A stretch of 39,285 bases of DNA from Oleiphilus sp. (GCA_006212045.1 PZPK01000032.1:1-39285), one strand, 5' to 3'. Numbered from the stretch's first letter, positions 20,165-29,178 are shown. Notes: generated by a model not told the origin, from the sequence alone. Numbers and translations: made by a program.

Positions 20165-21953
20165 TTTCCTTTGAACTCTGAAGAACAGCATCATTGAACT
20201 GCAGGCTGGCCAGTCGGCGGTAGAGAGGGCTGGACTCCAGCAGTGCGTCATGGCTGCCGATCGCTTCTATGCGGCCGGCATTCATCACCGCAATTCTGTC
20301 TGCTGTTTTAACGGTTGCCAGTCGATGCGCGATCACCAGCGTGGTGCGGTTTTGCATCAGCTTTTCAAGTGCTCCCTGTACCAGGTATTCACTTTCTGCA
20401 TCCAGCGCACTGGTGGCCTCATCCAGCAACAGAATGGGCGCGTCCGCCAGCACAGCTCTTGCAATCGCTAGCCGCTGCTTTTGCCCACCGGACAAGCCTA
20501 GCCCGGCATCGCCCAAACGTGTGCGATAGGCTTTGGGGAGTGCGTTGATAAATTCGTGCGCATGCGCAGCTTTGGCGGCTTGAATGACGTCGTCCAGAGA
20601 GGCATCGGGTCTACCGTAGCGAATGTTGTCTTCAATCGTGCCGAAAAAAAGTGCCGGTTGCTGCGAGACCAGTGCGAATTGATTGCGCAGGGTGTTCAAG
20701 TCAATCGCTTTGATATTGCATTGCTTTATCTCGATGCTACCGGAATGCACATCATAGAAGCGCAGTAACAGGTCGAATAGTGTGGATTTTCCGGCGCCGC
20801 TGGGGCCAACCAGAGCCAGCGTTTCGCCCGGTTGGATCGCGAGATTTAATCCGTCGATCGCCCATTGCTCAGGGCGCGAGGGATAGTGAAATCGCACTCC
20901 CATGAGTTCGAGAATCGGGCTCTTCGTTGCTTGGGTTTCGAATGTCGGTGTTTGCAATGTTGTTTCGGGAGACAGAATTTCCGATCTCGACAGCAGCAGT
21001 TCGGTGATACGTTCCAGCGCACCCGCGGCCCGTTGCAGTTCACTGATGACCTCGGAAATAGAGCCCACAGCCGATCCCACGATAATACTGTAGAACAGAA
21101 ACGCGGCCAGTTCTCCGCCGGTAATTTCGCCCTGAATAACATCGCTGCCGCCCACCCACAACATGGCCGCAATGGCACCCAGCACCAGCAGGATCACCAG
21201 GGTGATCAACCAGGAGCGCTGCCTGACACGCTGAATGGCGACGTCAAAAGCCTGTTCCGCAACACCATTGAAATGCCGGATGTCGGTGTTTTGGTGGTTG
21301 TATGCCTGAACGGTTTTGATTTCACCCAGAATTTCTCCGACATAGCTGCCGACATCCGCGATTCTGTCCTGATTGGTGCGCGACAGGGCCCTGACCTTGC
21401 GGCCAAAGTACAGGATCGGGGTGACCACAAGTGGTACCGAGATCATCACGATGGCTGTGAGCTTGGCATTGGTCAGAAAGAGCCAGATCACGCCACCGAT
21501 CATCATTAACAGATTGCGCAAGGCAATCGATACGGAGGATCCGATGACTGACTGCAGAAGGGTGGTGTCTGCGGTCAGTCTTGATTGGATTTCAAGGCTG
21601 CGGTTGTCCTCGAAAAAACCCGGATGCAGATAGATCAGATGCGAGAACACCCGTTTGCGGATATCGGTGACCACACGCTCACCGATCCAGGATACCCAGT
21701 AATAGCGCGTAAATGTGCCGATCGCCATCGCGAATACCAACGCCAGAAACAGCTGGATAGAACTCGCCAGATTTTCACTGGAACGCGTAGCGAAACCTTC
21801 ATCAATCAGCAAGCGAATACCCTGACCGAGCGAAAGTGTAACAGCGGCGGTAAATATCAGCGCCAGGCTGGCATAGACAATTTGCCGCCGATAGGGCCGG
21901 ATAAAACCGAACCCTGTGCGAATGACCGGTCTGCGCTTTTCCGGTAACAACAT
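20133..21953 (-). CDS. MsbA-like ABC exporter (fused permease-ATPase)
   Basis: About 606 aa from ATG 21953 (MLLPEKRRPVIRTGFGFIRPYRRQ). The frame stays open to 22115, but that longer start would overlap the GST gene and add an atypical tail. The N-terminal ABC transmembrane domain (about 1-310) has a six-span exporter fold. The nucleotide-binding domain has Walker A VGPSGAGKST, Q-loop ALVSQQPALFFGTI, signature LSGGQKQRLAIARA, Walker B ILLLDEATSALD and the H-loop VIAHRLAT. This is a half-transporter expected to homodimerise and export a lipid or hydrophobic compound. The substrate cannot be read from sequence. The 3' end overlaps egtD by 32 bp on the opposite strand. Confidence 0.88.
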   Translation of the reverse strand: MLLPEKRRPVIRTGFGFIRPYRRQIVYASLALIFTAAVTLSLGQGIRLLIDEGFATRSSENLASSIQLFLALVFAMAIGTFTRYYWVSWIGERVVTDIRKRVFSHLIYLHPGFFEDNRSLEIQSRLTADTTLLQSVIGSSVSIALRNLLMMIGGVIWLFLTNAKLTAIVMISVPLVVTPILYFGRKVRALSRTNQDRIADVGSYVGEILGEIKTVQAYNHQNTDIRHFNGVAEQAFDVAIQRVRQRSWLITLVILLVLGAIAAMLWVGGSDVIQGEITGGELAAFLFYSIIVGSAVGSISEVISELQRAAGALERITELLLSRSEILSPETTLQTPTFETQATKSPILELMGVRFHYPSRPEQWAIDGLNLAIQPGETLALVGPSGAGKSTLFDLLLRFYDVHSGSIEIKQCNIKAIDLNTLRNQFALVSQQPALFFGTIEDNIRYGRPDASLDDVIQAAKAAHAHEFINALPKAYRTRLGDAGLGLSGGQKQRLAIARAVLADAPILLLDEATSALDAESEYLVQGALEKLMQNRTTLVIAHRLATVKTADRIAVMNAGRIEAIGSHDALLESSPLYRRLASLQFNDAVLQSSKETIVSAQDSAS

Positions 21954-22092
21954 GGTTTGACTCACTCTAGAATAAGGGACCCATGATGCCGACAATTTCG
22001 CTTGTCGGATAGTCCCGGGTGATGGTACATACTGTTCCGGGGTTTGATATTTGTGAAGATGAATTTTAAGCGATACAAAAAGGAGTGTTGAA

Positions 22093-22755
22093 ATGAAACT
22101 GGTGATCGGAAACAAAAACTATTCGACTTGGTCCCTGCGGCCCTGGCTGATGTTGTCGGTGTTTGGACTTGAATTTGAAGAAGAGCAGGTATCGCTGAAA
22201 CACACAGGTATTACCGAGCGCCTGGGCCAATACTCACCTACAGCGCGAGTGCCGGTGCTGATTGATGAAAAACTGACGGTATGGGATTCACTGGCTATCT
22301 GTGAATATGTATCTGAACGCTACCTTGATGGTGCCGGCTGGCCTGCCGAAATCGAAGCACGAGCGCGAGCGCGTGCTTTGGTCTGTGAAATGCACGCCGG
22401 GTTTTCTGCCCTGCGTGCCGAACTCCCGATGAACTGCCGCGCGCATCGTAAGGTTTCGCTCACCGCCAATGCACAGCGGGATATCGAGCGTATCGCGCAT
22501 ATCTGGACCGACACGCACCTAGAGTTCGGCAAAGGCGGACCCTGGTTGTTTGGCGAATTTTCTATTGCGGACTGCTTCTATGCTCCTGTCGCATTGCGAT
22601 TCCCGACTTATGGCATCGAATTGCCGGAAGCGGCCGAACGCTATGCCACTGCCATCCGCGAACTGCCGGAAATTAAAGCCTGGATAGCATCTGCGATACA
22701 GGAAACCGAAACGGTAGAAGAAGATGAGGCAGGCGAACCCTGGGAGCTTCCGTAA
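22093..22755 (+). CDS. Glutathione S-transferase family protein
   Basis: A 220-aa cytosolic GST. The N-terminal thioredoxin-fold domain (about 1-80) begins MKLVIGNKNYSTWSLRPWLMLSVFGLEFEEEQV, with S11 and S14 candidates for glutathione activation. It continues to ARVPVLIDEKLTVWDSLAICEYVSER, the cis-proline and glutathione-contacting DS motif. The C-terminal helical domain contains GPWLFGEFSIADCFYAPVALRF, the N-capping box. RBS AAGGAG precedes ATG 22093. Substrate unknown. It starts about 140 bp from the divergent exporter start. Confidence 0.9.
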   Translation: MKLVIGNKNYSTWSLRPWLMLSVFGLEFEEEQVSLKHTGITERLGQYSPTARVPVLIDEKLTVWDSLAICEYVSERYLDGAGWPAEIEARARARALVCEMHAGFSALRAELPMNCRAHRKVSLTANAQRDIERIAHIWTDTHLEFGKGGPWLFGEFSIADCFYAPVALRFPTYGIELPEAAERYATAIRELPEIKAWIASAIQETETVEEDEAGEPWELP

Positions 22756-22872
22756 AGGTACGCGCAGCGCGCTAAATCGGCCCTGATTGACATGGCGCAA
22801 GTAGCTCTTGTCCGACTCTGATACCTTGGTCCTTTGCAGGTGAATTCAGAGACAGGTATCGGAGGAGAAACC

Positions 22873-23130
22873 ATGATGACCGAAGCGGAAATGCAAGCAC
22901 GCAAGCATGAATTGCTGGAGCGGGCAGGCGACTTGCGTGAACGGCTGCACGCGATCAATCGGGATTTTGCCAAGGGGCTGGATTCGGACTGGGAAGAGCA
23001 GGCGACACAGCTTGAAAATGACGAGGTACTTCAGGAAATATCACGTGTGACGGCTGAAGAACTGGCTAAGGTGGAGCAGGGTATTGTGCGCCTGCAGCAG
23101 GCGATCGAAAAAGTGCACTCAGCGCCCTAG
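22873..23130 (+). CDS. DksA/TraR-like coiled coil without zinc finger
   Basis: About 85 aa from ATG 22873 or 22876, placed by a strong GGAGGAG Shine-Dalgarno. The protein is nearly all helix with heptad character. The middle, DSDWEEQATQLENDEVLQEI followed by EELAKVEQGIVRLQQAIEK, resembles the coiled-coil half of DksA/TraR-family proteins, in which D..EQA.ELENDEVL leads into a C4 zinc finger. Here the protein stops where the finger (CxxC) should begin, and it has no cysteine. It may reach into the RNA polymerase secondary channel like DksA, or be a decayed or repurposed relative. Family link is by motif only. Confidence 0.68.
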   Translation: MMTEAEMQARKHELLERAGDLRERLHAINRDFAKGLDSDWEEQATQLENDEVLQEISRVTAEELAKVEQGIVRLQQAIEKVHSAP

Positions 23131-23139
23131 TATGCCCCA

Positions 23140-24219
23140 CTAACGGCGCAGATAAATAGCGGTTTCATCGACGGGCTCTTGGTACATAGCCGTGTTGCCT
23201 GTAATGTCATCGGCATAACGGTCATAGATTTCCATAATCGAAGTGAGATTCTTGCGTAGCAGGGGCGTTATCTGCGGATCGAAATGCGTACCGGCACGGC
23301 TTTCAATATATAGCAGCGCCTGCTCCACAGGCCAGGGCTCTTTGTAGGGGCGTTTGGAGGTGAGTGCATCAAACACGTCTGCGATCGCCACGATGCGCGA
23401 GACCAGAGGGATTTCTTCACCTTTCAATCCGTCGGGGTAGCCGGTGCCATCCCACTTTTCATGGTGCGACATGGCCACCGTCCTGGCGATTTTTAACAGA
23501 TCACTGTGATGCTCTCCGATAATTTCAGCGCCATGCAGGGTGTGGGCGCGCATGCGATCCATATCATGCTCGCTGAGCGCCTCCTTGTTCCGCAATATCG
23601 CGTCGGGAATGGTGATTTTGCCAATGTCGTGCATCGGAGCGGCCAGCTGCAAGGTATTGGCGTCTTCTTCGCTCATGCCGAGTGCCAGAGCGAGTACGCG
23701 AGAGTAGAGGCTCATACGAATAACGTGTTTGCCGGTCTCGTTGTCACGGAATTCAGCGGCTCGCCCGAGCCGTTCTATGACAATTTTCTGGGTTTCCCGG
23801 ATTTCCTCAGTGGCCTGATCGACCATGCGCTGCAATTCCCTTTTCTGGTCATACAGTGCAAGATGCGTTTTAATCCGGGCTCTGAGAAGTGCCGGGTTCG
23901 CGGGTTTGGTAATATAGTCAACGGCACCGACTTCAAAGCCGTAAGCTTCGTCTTTGACTTCTCCGAGCGCAGTCACAAATATGACCGGGATGGCTCTGGT
24001 GCGGTAATCTTCTTTTAATCGCTTGCAGGTTTCATAGCCGTCCATGCCAGGCATGACGATGTCGAGAAGAATCAGGTCCGGTTTTACAGCTCGGGCGATA
24101 CTGATGGCATGTTCACCACTGTCGGCTTCGATGACTTCATACTGTCGATCCAGAATGGTCCTCGCTACGAGCAGGATTTCCGGCATATCATCAACAACAA
24201 GAACACATTGTCTCTTCAT
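23140..24219 (-). CDS. Response regulator with HD-GYP phosphodiesterase domain (RpfG-like)
   Basis: A 359-aa soluble regulator. The N-terminal receiver (about 5-120) has the phospho-acceptor D53 in LILLDIVMPGMDG and the conserved K in YITKPA. A coiled linker follows, then an HD-GYP domain (about 150-340) with HD (197-198) in MHDIGKITIPD and the signature HHEKWDGTGYPDGL (252-265), plus ADVFDALTSKRPYK. HD-GYP domains hydrolyse c-di-GMP to pGpG or GMP, so phosphorylation would be expected to adjust c-di-GMP breakdown. No cognate kinase is adjacent. It could antagonise the diguanylate cyclase at 30798-32477. It is convergent with the small coiled-coil gene, 9 bp apart. Confidence 0.92.
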   Translation of the reverse strand: MKRQCVLVVDDMPEILLVARTILDRQYEVIEADSGEHAISIARAVKPDLILLDIVMPGMDGYETCKRLKEDYRTRAIPVIFVTALGEVKDEAYGFEVGAVDYITKPANPALLRARIKTHLALYDQKRELQRMVDQATEEIRETQKIVIERLGRAAEFRDNETGKHVIRMSLYSRVLALALGMSEEDANTLQLAAPMHDIGKITIPDAILRNKEALSEHDMDRMRAHTLHGAEIIGEHHSDLLKIARTVAMSHHEKWDGTGYPDGLKGEEIPLVSRIVAIADVFDALTSKRPYKEPWPVEQALLYIESRAGTHFDPQITPLLRKNLTSIMEIYDRYADDITGNTAMYQEPVDETAIYLRR

Positions 24220-24309
24220 TTACCTTACCCTCCGCTGCATTTATTAGGCTCCCTGCTTCAAATTGCATGTCGGTTATCTCCCTAATGTAGTCCAGTTTGA
24301 ATTCCAATG

Positions 24310-25374
24310 CTATTGCTTTAGCATGGAATTTTGTAACCGGAGTGGAAGCATTTCCGGGCGCGCCCGACTGCGCAAGTGGGTCGTGTCGGCACTGCTAAAT
24401 GTATGCCAGTACAGGATTTTTTCTTGCGGATGCGCGCGACAATAGTCCAAAGCGCATGCGGCTGCTTTGGCGGTATACGTGGGATCAAGCCTGATGCCGT
24501 GTTTGATCAGTTGATCTTGCGCCTCATCCCCGGCCGCCAGCCGATGTCCGTAACCTTCTCCAAAGTAATTTTGCTCCAGAACCGGTTCCGGAATGGCCAC
24601 ACCAGTCAGGCGGAGGCAATGCTGTGACAGTGCTTTGTGCGTCTGCTGTATGAGCTGTTGGATGGTTCCTGTGGTGCAGGTCGGAATAAGGCCCAAATGG
24701 GAAGGCGCTACCCGCACTCCAACAACGCGGGTGTTTAAACCGGCAAGACGGCACCCCAGAGTTAGTCCTGCCGTGGTCGCACTCGATCCCACCGGGCAGA
24801 TAATGATATCCGGTTCGGGGCATTCCCCTTCCAGAATTTGTGCTTTAAGCTCATACGCTGCGTTAACGTAGCCAATGCAGCCGGCAATATTGGAACCCCC
24901 GGCAAACAAGTGATAGGCCGACCTGTGGGAGGCGAACTTGCTCAGGTAGAAGGCGAGTGCGGCACGTGCGAGACCTTTGCGATAGCGCAGGTCGGCACCC
25001 AAAGCCTGCATGCACAGAAGATTATTTGTCACGGTGGGTGTAAGGGGTTGGTCAAACAGATAAACGGTGACCGCAATTTCGAACTGCTTGCAAAACAGGG
25101 CAGTAGCGACGCCATGGTTGGTACCAATGGCTCCAAAGGTAACCAGTTCGCGAGCGCCGGACTGCAGTAACTCTGCCAGAATGAATTCCAGCTTTCTCAC
25201 TTTATTGCCGCCGTAGTCCGGGTGAGTGAGGTCATCCCGTTTGATCCACAAATTACCAGGATCGTTCGTTACCGAGGGAGTGAAGTGCTCGACCGGGGTT
25301 GGGCAGTTGGCGAAGCGTAGAACCGGGATTTTGTCCGCGAGTTCGGGGATGGATTCGAATAAAGGGTGCAACAT
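24310..25374 (-). CDS. PLP-dependent ACC deaminase/D-cysteine desulfhydrase family protein
   Basis: A 354-aa fold-type II PLP enzyme. LWIKRDDLTHPDYGGNKVRK (42-61) contains the expected Schiff-base lysine K58. VTFGAIGTNHGVATALFCKQF is the substrate-facing segment, and CPVGSSATTAGLTLG is the phosphate-binding loop. These are features of the ACC deaminase/D-cysteine desulfhydrase (COG2515) family. The substrate cannot be decided by eye. ACC deaminase would release ammonia and 2-oxobutyrate; D-cysteine desulfhydrase would release H2S. It diverges from the oxidase gene at 25522 across a short region with a palindrome. Confidence 0.8.
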   Translation of the reverse strand: MLHPLFESIPELADKIPVLRFANCPTPVEHFTPSVTNDPGNLWIKRDDLTHPDYGGNKVRKLEFILAELLQSGARELVTFGAIGTNHGVATALFCKQFEIAVTVYLFDQPLTPTVTNNLLCMQALGADLRYRKGLARAALAFYLSKFASHRSAYHLFAGGSNIAGCIGYVNAAYELKAQILEGECPEPDIIICPVGSSATTAGLTLGCRLAGLNTRVVGVRVAPSHLGLIPTCTTGTIQQLIQQTHKALSQHCLRLTGVAIPEPVLEQNYFGEGYGHRLAAGDEAQDQLIKHGIRLDPTYTAKAAACALDYCRAHPQEKILYWHTFSSADTTHLRSRARPEMLPLRLQNSMLKQ

Positions 25375-25414
25375 GGTTATATTTTCCGGCCTTTTTTGAA
25401 ATCGTACACAAAAT

Positions 25415-25429
25415 ATGAATAAAATTCAT
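25415..25429. promoter_or_regulatory. Palindrome in a divergent promoter region
   Basis: ATGAAT-AAA-ATTCAT, 15 bp, lies between the divergent PLP-enzyme gene (start 25374) and oxidase gene (start 25522). It has the same TGAAT-three A/T-ATTCA layout as the site at 11250-11264, suggesting one regulator with at least two targets. The spacer is one base shorter than an E. coli ARG box. Confidence 0.4.
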
Positions 25430-25521
25430 GTATTATGGTTGGCAACTCATACACAAGCTTTGTGACAGGCCTTGCCAGAATACGCTATCGGCCACTTGGA
25501 GCAACTCAGGAAAACACGGAT

Positions 25522-26883
25522 ATGAATCGACGCAATTTACTGAAAGCACTGGTAGCTGGGACTCTGGTGACCTCCTTACCGGGCCTGAGCTGGTCACAGA
25601 CCAAACCATTGCCCTGGCGCAACTGGTCTGGAAATCAAAAGTGTTCCCCAGCCGTTCGTGCCGTGCCTGGCTCGGTCGCAGAGCTACAGAATCTGGTGCG
25701 GGAAAGTACTGGCACCGTCAGAGCGGTAGGCGCAGGGCATTCTTTTTCAGCGTTGGTGCCGACCAACGACACGATTGTTTCGACCCGGCGATTAGCCGGT
25801 CTGTCGTCGGTTGACCCTGCCAAAAAGATCGCGACTCTCGGGGCCGGAACCTTACTAAGTGAAGTAGGCCCCTTACTGGATGCGCATCGGCAGGCGCTGG
25901 TAAATATGCCGGATATTGACCAACAAACACTGGCGGGAGCCATCAGTACGGCAACGCACGGTACCGGCCGGGAATTGCGTAGTTTGTCCGGTTATGTCGA
26001 TGGACTGGAATTGGTGGCCGCTAATGGCGAACTTCTGCGTTGCAGTCCCAGTGAAAATCCGGATCTGTTTCGGGCGGCTCAGGTAGGTCTGGGTTCTCTC
26101 GGTATCGTCACCAGCATCACAATGAAGAACAGAGCCGCTTTTCGACTGAAACGGGAAGCCGACTGGATGCGTTTTGAAGAGGTTATCGAGCAGGCGCATG
26201 CGCTTTCGCGCAGTAATCAACACTTCGAATTCTTCTATTTTCCGTTTACCGGTATGGTGCTGACGGATCAGCTGAACGAAACCAATGAACCGGTGCAGCG
26301 TAACGAGGAAATTGACGGAAACAGTGGTGTGATGGATTTGAAGCTCGCACGTGATACCTTGTCCTGGTCGCCGCAACTGCGTGAGTTGATCGTTGGTTCC
26401 TATATGAAAACCATCGGCAAACACAGCAATGTGGATCATTCCTATGCGATCTACGCGAATGACAGGAACGTCCGTTTCAATGAAATGGAATATCATTTGC
26501 CCGCAGAAACGGCGATGGAGGCCCTGGCAGAAGTACGCTCCGTTGTTGAAAAGAATTTTTCCGAGGTGTTTTTTCCCTTTGAATGTCGTTTTATTGCCGC
26601 CGAAGAAGCATGGTTAAGCCCTTTTTATCAACAGGACACTGTTTCCATTGCTGTGCATCGTTTCTTTGAGGAAGACTTCAAACCCATGTTTGCTGCGGTT
26701 GAGCCTGTGTTTAGAAAGTATGGCGGTCGTCCGCATTGGGGAAAGCTGAACACTTTGGTGGCATCAGATTTTGCGCAGCTCTATCCGCGCTGGCAGGACT
26801 TTCTGGCCGTAAGGGAAAGCCTTGATCCGCAGGGAAAATTTCTCAATCCCTATCTCAAGAAAGCCTTCGGACTACCTGTTTGA
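25522..26883 (+). CDS. Tat-exported FAD-linked sugar-lactone oxidase (ALO family)
   Basis: About 453 aa from ATG 25522, preceded by CAGGA; an open frame reaches 25435 but lacks a sensible leader. MNRRNLLKALVAGTLVTSLPGLSWSQ is a Tat-type signal with twin arginines. The FAD-binding PCMH domain follows (about 45-220): AVRAVPGSVAELQ, VRAVGAGHSFSAL with H73 (the possible covalent FAD His), DQQTLAGAISTATHGTG. The C-terminal D-arabinono-1,4-lactone oxidase domain ends with GGRPHWGKLN. Family members oxidise aldonolactones or alditols with O2. The true substrate is not evident. It lies directly upstream of the DUF1223 gene. Confidence 0.86.
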   Translation: MNRRNLLKALVAGTLVTSLPGLSWSQTKPLPWRNWSGNQKCSPAVRAVPGSVAELQNLVRESTGTVRAVGAGHSFSALVPTNDTIVSTRRLAGLSSVDPAKKIATLGAGTLLSEVGPLLDAHRQALVNMPDIDQQTLAGAISTATHGTGRELRSLSGYVDGLELVAANGELLRCSPSENPDLFRAAQVGLGSLGIVTSITMKNRAAFRLKREADWMRFEEVIEQAHALSRSNQHFEFFYFPFTGMVLTDQLNETNEPVQRNEEIDGNSGVMDLKLARDTLSWSPQLRELIVGSYMKTIGKHSNVDHSYAIYANDRNVRFNEMEYHLPAETAMEALAEVRSVVEKNFSEVFFPFECRFIAAEEAWLSPFYQQDTVSIAVHRFFEEDFKPMFAAVEPVFRKYGGRPHWGKLNTLVASDFAQLYPRWQDFLAVRESLDPQGKFLNPYLKKAFGLPV

Positions 26884-26935
26884 ACTAAATGACTGTCGGC
26901 GGGTCAAGGATTTAAACCCTGTTCTGGAGTCCGCT

Positions 26936-27718
26936 GTGTGTCTTGTTTCAAATGTTATCGGTTTCGGAGCGAATTGCATTCGCTTATTGGCTTTTCTGGC
27001 CTTCATCAACCCGGTATTGGCGTCCGAGCGCGTGTTTGAAAGCGCTGAAACCAGCCTACGTTTTGTGGAACTGTATACCTCCCAGGGTTGTTATAGTTGC
27101 CCACCGGCAGAACGCTGGATGAATCAAATGGTCGAGCGTGCGGATTTGTGGAGGGATCTGATTCCGATCAACTTTCATGTCGACTATTGGGATTATATTG
27201 GTTGGCGCGACCCCTTCGCGCGCAAGGTGTTCAGTAGTCGACAGCGCAACTATAACCGACTGGGTTATACCCGAAATGTAGCGACACCGGGATTTGTGGT
27301 GAACGGTAAGGGCTGGAATGGGTGGTTTGCAAGACAGGCTTTACCGGGTGTCGCAGGTGAGTTTAGCGGGAAAATCAGGGCCGAGCTGAATCAGAGCCAA
27401 CTGGAGATTAGCTATCACCGCAATGAGCGCGTTCCTGAGGGTATTCATGTGCATGCAGCAATATTGGGCTTCGGCATTGAAACCAACGTGCCTCGTGGTG
27501 AAAATGCCGGCAAAACACTGGCGCATGAATTTGTGGTGGTGGGGTATCATCAGGCCCCGATGGCGGCAAATGAGGGGGCCGAAAGCAGTATGCAGTGGAG
27601 GGCATCCTTCTCGTTGCCGCAAACTGTGGATGTGGCCATGACCAGGCAGGCCCTTGTGCTCTGGGTCAGTGAGCGGAAAGATCCGAAACCCATTCAGGTA
27701 CTGGGTGGCTGGTTGTAA
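26936..27718 (+). CDS. DUF1223 thioredoxin-like exported protein
   Basis: About 260 aa from GTG 26936, which is preceded by GGAG at normal spacing and gives a signal peptide (RLLAFLAFINPVLA). A TTG at 26822 is possible but lies inside the upstream gene. After the signal, VELYTSQGCYSCPPAERWMNQM carries a CxxC pair typical of DUF1223. INFHVDYWDYIGWRDPFA and YTRNVATPGFVVNGKGWNGW are other hallmarks. The fold is thioredoxin-like and the role is uncertain. It starts 53 bp after the oxidase stop on the same strand, so the two may be co-transcribed. Confidence 0.84.
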   Translation: MCLVSNVIGFGANCIRLLAFLAFINPVLASERVFESAETSLRFVELYTSQGCYSCPPAERWMNQMVERADLWRDLIPINFHVDYWDYIGWRDPFARKVFSSRQRNYNRLGYTRNVATPGFVVNGKGWNGWFARQALPGVAGEFSGKIRAELNQSQLEISYHRNERVPEGIHVHAAILGFGIETNVPRGENAGKTLAHEFVVVGYHQAPMAANEGAESSMQWRASFSLPQTVDVAMTRQALVLWVSERKDPKPIQVLGGWL

Positions 27719-27856
27719 ATTCAGGTACTCATGCACGTCTTCAGGCTTGTTTAACGCAGCAATTGATCGACACTTGTTCCCTTGTGCTTTCCGGTCCGTC
27801 ACGTATCCATTAAGATTCCCTTTCGTCGTATTAACTTTAAATAGCAGGATGCGCTC

Positions 27857-28567
27857 ATGCACTCGATTTCATGGCTGGCTCTGGCCTGGTGTCTTATCCC
27901 AATCATTCTGGTCAGCCTGATCTACCGCTCCTGGCAAGGAAAAGTGAGCGATGTACTGGTGCCTTCTGCGCGCATGGTGTTGCAACTGATCGCGGTAGGT
28001 TATGTGCTGGTTGTTCTGTTCGAGCAGTCATCCGTCTGGGTCAGCAGTGCAGTGTTGGCCATTATGCTCAGCGCGGCGGCATGGATTGCCATTCGGCCGG
28101 TCAGGCATCACCCCGGCCATTTACGGGCTGCCGTGATCTCCTTGGGTTTGTCGGTTGGGCTGCATCTCGGAATTTCGCTCAAGCTGGTGCTTGAAGTCGA
28201 TCAATGGTTTGAGCCCAGTGTTCTGATTCCATTGGCCGGAATGTATTTTGCCAACACCATGAACGCGATCAGTTTGACGGCAGAGCGTTATCATGCCGAA
28301 CGGCACAATGGTATCGACGAAAAGCAGGCGCGGCTGTCTGCGTTCCATGCGGCCATGATTCCGCAAATTAACGCATTGCTGGCGGTGGGGCTGGTCGCTT
28401 TGCCGGGCATGATGACGGGGCAGATCCTGTCTGGCGTGTCGCCACTGGTCGCCGTGCGCTACCAGATACTGATTATGGCCATGGTGCTGGGTTCAAGTGG
28501 TTTGGGGGCGGCCTTGATGCTCTCCAACATTCGTCATGTTGTCATCGAAAAACGATCACATTCCTGA
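27857..28567 (+). CDS. fetB: FetB-like ABC permease (UPF0014)
   Basis: A 236-aa inner-membrane protein with about six to seven hydrophobic segments. PSARMVLQLIAVGYVLVVLF, LIPLAGMYFANTMNAISLTAERY, and AAMIPQINALLAVGLVALPGMMTGQILSGVSPLVAVRYQILIM are diagnostic of the FetB/YbbM family. FetAB is proposed to export iron in E. coli. Its ATPase partner FetA normally lies beside it, but no such gene is found here. It may use an ATPase encoded elsewhere. AGGA precedes ATG 27857. Confidence 0.85.
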   Translation: MHSISWLALAWCLIPIILVSLIYRSWQGKVSDVLVPSARMVLQLIAVGYVLVVLFEQSSVWVSSAVLAIMLSAAAWIAIRPVRHHPGHLRAAVISLGLSVGLHLGISLKLVLEVDQWFEPSVLIPLAGMYFANTMNAISLTAERYHAERHNGIDEKQARLSAFHAAMIPQINALLAVGLVALPGMMTGQILSGVSPLVAVRYQILIMAMVLGSSGLGAALMLSNIRHVVIEKRSHS

Positions 28568-28578
28568 ACAAAGCGCGC

Positions 28579-29178
28579 TTAAAACCAGGCAATCGCACCA
28601 AACTGGCAACCCGATAGCTGAGCGCTGTCCTTGTCATAATAGTCGGTGCATTCCAGGGTCAGCGTGACACGGCGCCCGTAATTGGTGATCTTGAGTTCGA
28701 TGCCTAGCCCGGTTGCAATATCTCCGCCAATATCTTCGACCGCATTGGCGGCTTCCCTATTGGTACTGCCTGATGAAAATGAAATCTGGTTATATCCCAA
28801 TAGCAGGTAGGGGTGGAACGTTTCCCCAATGCCCAGTTTCAGGTAAGTACCCAGCAGGTAGTCCAGCTCCGAGGTGACTTTGGCTTTATCTACCACCTGT
28901 GTATCGCTGGTCAGCGCTCTCGAAAGTCGCAACTCGGCATCCAGCATATCGTAGGCACGCACGCCAAGGCGTCCACCAAGAACATCAAAAGAGTGATCCA
29001 GATCGGGCATATTGTCCTTGTCGATATCCAGTTCTCCAAAATTGACACCGGCGTAGCGTTCATAGGGGATGCCAAATGCTTCTGACCCAATGTCAGTTGA
29101 GGTGGTTTCATCGCTTGTTTCAGCGAGGCTCAAACAGGGGAAGCTGAACAATAAACAAAATAGTGTAATGGCTTTCAC
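28579..29178 (-). CDS. Probable outer-membrane beta-barrel protein
   Basis: About 199 aa from GTG 29178, preceded by AAGG and giving a clean signal peptide (VKAITLFCLLFSFPCLSLA). An open frame extends to 29277. The mature part alternates polar and hydrophobic residues, for example LDYLLGTYLKLGIGETFHPYLLLGYNQISF and VTLTLECTDYYDKDS, and ends in AIAWF with a terminal Phe, as OmpA- or porin-like barrels do. An Asp-rich stretch ELDIDKDNMPDLDHSFD could face outward. Not assigned to a named family. It is convergent with fetB, 11 bp apart. Confidence 0.6.
   Translation of the reverse strand: MKAITLFCLLFSFPCLSLAETSDETTSTDIGSEAFGIPYERYAGVNFGELDIDKDNMPDLDHSFDVLGGRLGVRAYDMLDAELRLSRALTSDTQVVDKAKVTSELDYLLGTYLKLGIGETFHPYLLLGYNQISFSSGSTNREAANAVEDIGGDIATGLGIELKITNYGRRVTLTLECTDYYDKDSAQLSGCQFGAIAWF

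Noticed and set aside
20865-21509. 214-codon plus-strand open frame
   Set aside because: It lies entirely antisense inside the exporter gene, has no ribosome-binding site, and its composition (His/Gln/Asp-rich) is typical of an antisense shadow.
21954-22115. Longer N-terminus for the ABC exporter
   Set aside because: It would overlap the divergent GST start and add 54 residues with no family resemblance. ATG 21953 gives the usual exporter length.
25873-26496. 207-codon minus-strand open frame
   Set aside because: It is antisense to the well-supported oxidase gene and shows no protein-like motif.
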